Assembly: GCF_900184935.1 (NCBI RefSeq) | Contig: NZ_FXYE01000004.1 | Location: 1-64,000 of the forward strand | Source of the DNA: Actibacterium lipolyticum | GTDB lineage: Bacteria > Pseudomonadota > Alphaproteobacteria > Rhodobacterales > Rhodobacteraceae | Length of the DNA: 64,000 bases | Direction of reading: 5' to 3' | In this document: positions 62,443-64,000 of the stretch, piece by piece | Position numbering within the stretch: the stretch's first letter is position 1 | How the letters are laid out: every line of letters begins with the position of its first letter | Notes under the pieces: model-generated | What the model was told of the DNA's origin: nothing | Database searches by the model: none | Seen by the model: the letters and a program-made list of their open reading frames with translations, nothing else | Program-made: the position numbers and the translations under genes

Positions 62443-64000
62443 TTACGTGTTCGTCAGTGTTTTTACGCGTGCGATGATGGCGTCTTTGGTGATGCCGAAA
62501 TGCTGATACAGCGCGTCAGCCGGGCCAGAGGCGCCAAAGCCGGTCATCCCGATAACGTCGTCTTCGGTATCTACGTAGCGGGTCCAGCCGAATTTCCCGG
62601 CGGCCTCGATCGCGATACGAGGGGCCGATCCAAGAACTTCAGCGCGGTACGCGAAATCCTGAGCGTCAAACAATTCCCAGGTGGGCATCGAAACAACCGC
62701 GACGCCCAGACCCTGTTCGTTTAGGTCCTGCGCGGCTTCGACGGCAAGCGACACCTCTGTGCCCGTCGCCAAAAGCGTGATGTCACGCGACGCGCCGAAG
62801 GATTTGATGACATAGCCACCCTTGGCAGACAGGTTCTTATCCCCGCGTTCGGTGCGCAGTTGCGGCACCCCTTGACGCGACAGAGCCAAGAGAGATGGCG
62901 TTTTGCGGGACCGAATGGCGATATCCCAGCATTCTAGTGTTTCCATCGCATCGGCCGGGCGGAATACGTTCAGGTTTGGGATGGCCCTGAGAGAGGCCAA
63001 GTGTTCCACCGGCTGGTGCGTTGGGCCATCTTCGCCAAGTCCGATACTGTCATGTGTCATCACATAAATCGCGCCGACCTCCATCAAGGCAGACAAGCGG
63101 ATCGCGTTGCGAGCATAATCGGAAAAGACAAGGAAAGTGCCACCATAGGGGATCAAACCGCCATGGGTACACATGCCGTTCATCGCGGCGGCCATTGCAA
63201 ATTCCCGCACGCCATAGCCGATGTAACGGCCCGGTTTTTGCGCGGTGAACTGGGTGTCGACCGCATCAACGCGGGTCAGGTTCGACCCGGTCAAATCCGC
63301 CGAACCGCCGATCAGTTCTGGTAAGCAGGGTGCCAATGCATCCAACGCCAGCTGGCTGGCCTTACGTGTTGCAACTTTTTGGGGGGCATCGAAAAGGGTT
63401 TGGCGGGCGCGTTGTACCGCGGCGTCATACCCTTCGGGCAAGTCGCCCGCCAAACGCCGCGCAAATTCATCGCGCTGTGTGCTGGGCAGTGCATCAAAGC
63501 GGCCTTCCCAAGCCTGCCGGTCGCTGGTCCCTTTCGCGCCTATTTGATGCCATTCCAAAGCCAGCTCGGCAGGGATCTCAAACGGGTCGGCGCTCCAGCC
63601 TAAGATGGCTTTCGCCTTGGCAGCTTCGTCTTCGCCCAAGGGGGAGCCATGCGAACTGGCGGTGCCAGATTTTGTGGGTGCGCCGAACCCGATGACGGTC
63701 TTTATTGCGATCAGTGACGGTTTCGACCCCTCGTTGCGGGCTGCGGCCAGGGCTGCATCAATCGCATCCGCATCATGGCCATCCACGGCTTGCACATGCC
63801 AACCACAGGCGGCCAGCCGTGCTGGAACGTCTTCCGAGAATGAAACCGATGTCGGGCCATCAATGGTGATTTCGTTGTCGTCATACAGCGCAATCAACTT
63901 GCCCAGCCCAAGGTGCCCGGCCAGCGAAATCGCCTCTTGGCCCAAGCCTTCTTGAAGACAGCCGTCGCCCAAAAACACATAGGTTCTGTGATTAACAATA
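62443..64000 (-). CDS. tkt: Transketolase, 5' end beyond window
   Basis: The frame has no start inside the window: reading inward from 64000 it gives [18 protein letters not shown], the thiamine-diphosphate motif, so about 150 N-terminal residues lie beyond the right edge. What follows is the rest of the PP domain, the Pyr domain ([49 protein letters not shown] in parts) and the C-terminal domain ([17 protein letters not shown]). Transfers two-carbon units in the pentose phosphate pathway with the transaldolase encoded next. Confidence 0.95.
   Translation of the reverse strand, partial: IVNHRTYVFLGDGCLQEGLGQEAISLAGHLGLGKLIALYDDNEITIDGPTSVSFSEDVPARLAACGWHVQAVDGHDADAIDAALAAARNEGSKPSLIAIKTVIGFGAPTKSGTASSHGSPLGEDEAAKAKAILGWSADPFEIPAELALEWHQIGAKGTSDRQAWEGRFDALPSTQRDEFARRLAGDLPEGYDAAVQRARQTLFDAPQKVATRKASQLALDALAPCLPELIGGSADLTGSNLTRVDAVDTQFTAQKPGRYIGYGVREFAMAAAMNGMCTHGGLIPYGGTFLVFSDYARNAIRLSALMEVGAIYVMTHDSIGLGEDGPTHQPVEHLASLRAIPNLNVFRPADAMETLECWDIAIRSRKTPSLLALSRQGVPQLRTERGDKNLSAKGGYVIKSFGASRDITLLATGTEVSLAVEAAQDLNEQGLGVAVVSMPTWELFDAQDFAYRAEVLGSAPRIAIEAAGKFGWTRYVDTEDDVIGMTGFGASGPADALYQHFGITKDAIIARVKTLTNT

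Overview
The window looks like a piece of a Rhodobacteraceae (Roseobacter-group) genome. The grounds are about 60% GC, TRAP transporters for organic acids, the phenylacetyl-CoA (paa) pathway, and a plasmid-type replication block of parA-parB divergent from a Rep_3-like initiator. This block sits among housekeeping genes (pabBC, nadABC, glcB, tal, tkt). That suggests a chromid or large plasmid, or a plasmid integrated into the chromosome. I see no rRNA, tRNA, CRISPR array or insertion sequence.

Layout. 1-1945: 5' part of a large secreted repeat protein (minus strand). 1946-3070: no convincing gene. 3.1-4.85 kb: pabB-pabC. 4.9-15.2 kb (minus): a sugar-acid operon reading TRAP DctP, fused DctQM, a 40-residue membrane peptide, IlvD/Edd-type aldonate dehydratase, talarate/galactarate-type dehydratase (frameshifted at a G run), RraA-like protein, altronate/galactarate-type dehydratase and ketoglutarate-semialdehyde dehydrogenase. 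A divergent GntR gene stands beyond it. 16.1-17.2 kb: nucleotidyltransferase-fold protein with a striking inverted-repeat operator. 17.2-22.6 kb: replication and partition module with four parS-like palindromes, an origin candidate and a tyrosine recombinase with an adjacent core-site-like inverted repeat. 22.8-23.3 kb: orphan SLATT/DUF4231-like two-helix membrane protein. 23.4-32.2 kb: metal-chelate island (DUF2218, IclR, TonB receptor, complete FecBCDE-type ABC importer, NtaA-type flavin monooxygenase). 32.3-34.1 kb: YceI and cytochrome b561-YceI fusion. 34.3-36.1 kb: a second, paralogous GntR and kdgD. 36.4-40.0 kb: nadABC. 40-44 kb: gamma-carbonic-anhydrase-like protein, GlcG-like protein, malate synthase G and IclR. 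44-46 kb: Lrp, 4-hydroxyphenylpyruvate dioxygenase and Rieske protein. 46-52 kb: LysR, CaiB/BaiF CoA-transferase, HMG-CoA-lyase-like enzyme and a second TRAP system whose DctP gene is frameshifted. 52-61.7 kb: paaX, paaZ, paaG, paaI, paaK, paaR and paaEDCBA. 61.8-64 kb: transaldolase-type aldolase and transketolase (cut by the window edge).

How the genes work together. Aldarates and aldonates imported by the first TRAP system would be dehydrated and funnelled through KdgD and the semialdehyde dehydrogenase to 2-oxoglutarate. kdgD lies 20 kb from the operon, but both loci carry the same palindrome, CTAATATATTAG, next to similar GntR genes, so they probably form one regulon. The second TRAP system with CoA-transferase and lyase could feed a branched hydroxy-dicarboxylate (3-hydroxy-3-methylglutarate or citramalate) into acetyl-CoA or pyruvate. 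The paa genes cover activation, epoxidation, isomerisation and ring opening of phenylacetate; paaF, paaH and paaJ are not in the window.

Two frameshifts, both in G homopolymers and both with perfectly recoverable downstream family sequence, should be checked as possible sequencing errors before either gene is called broken.
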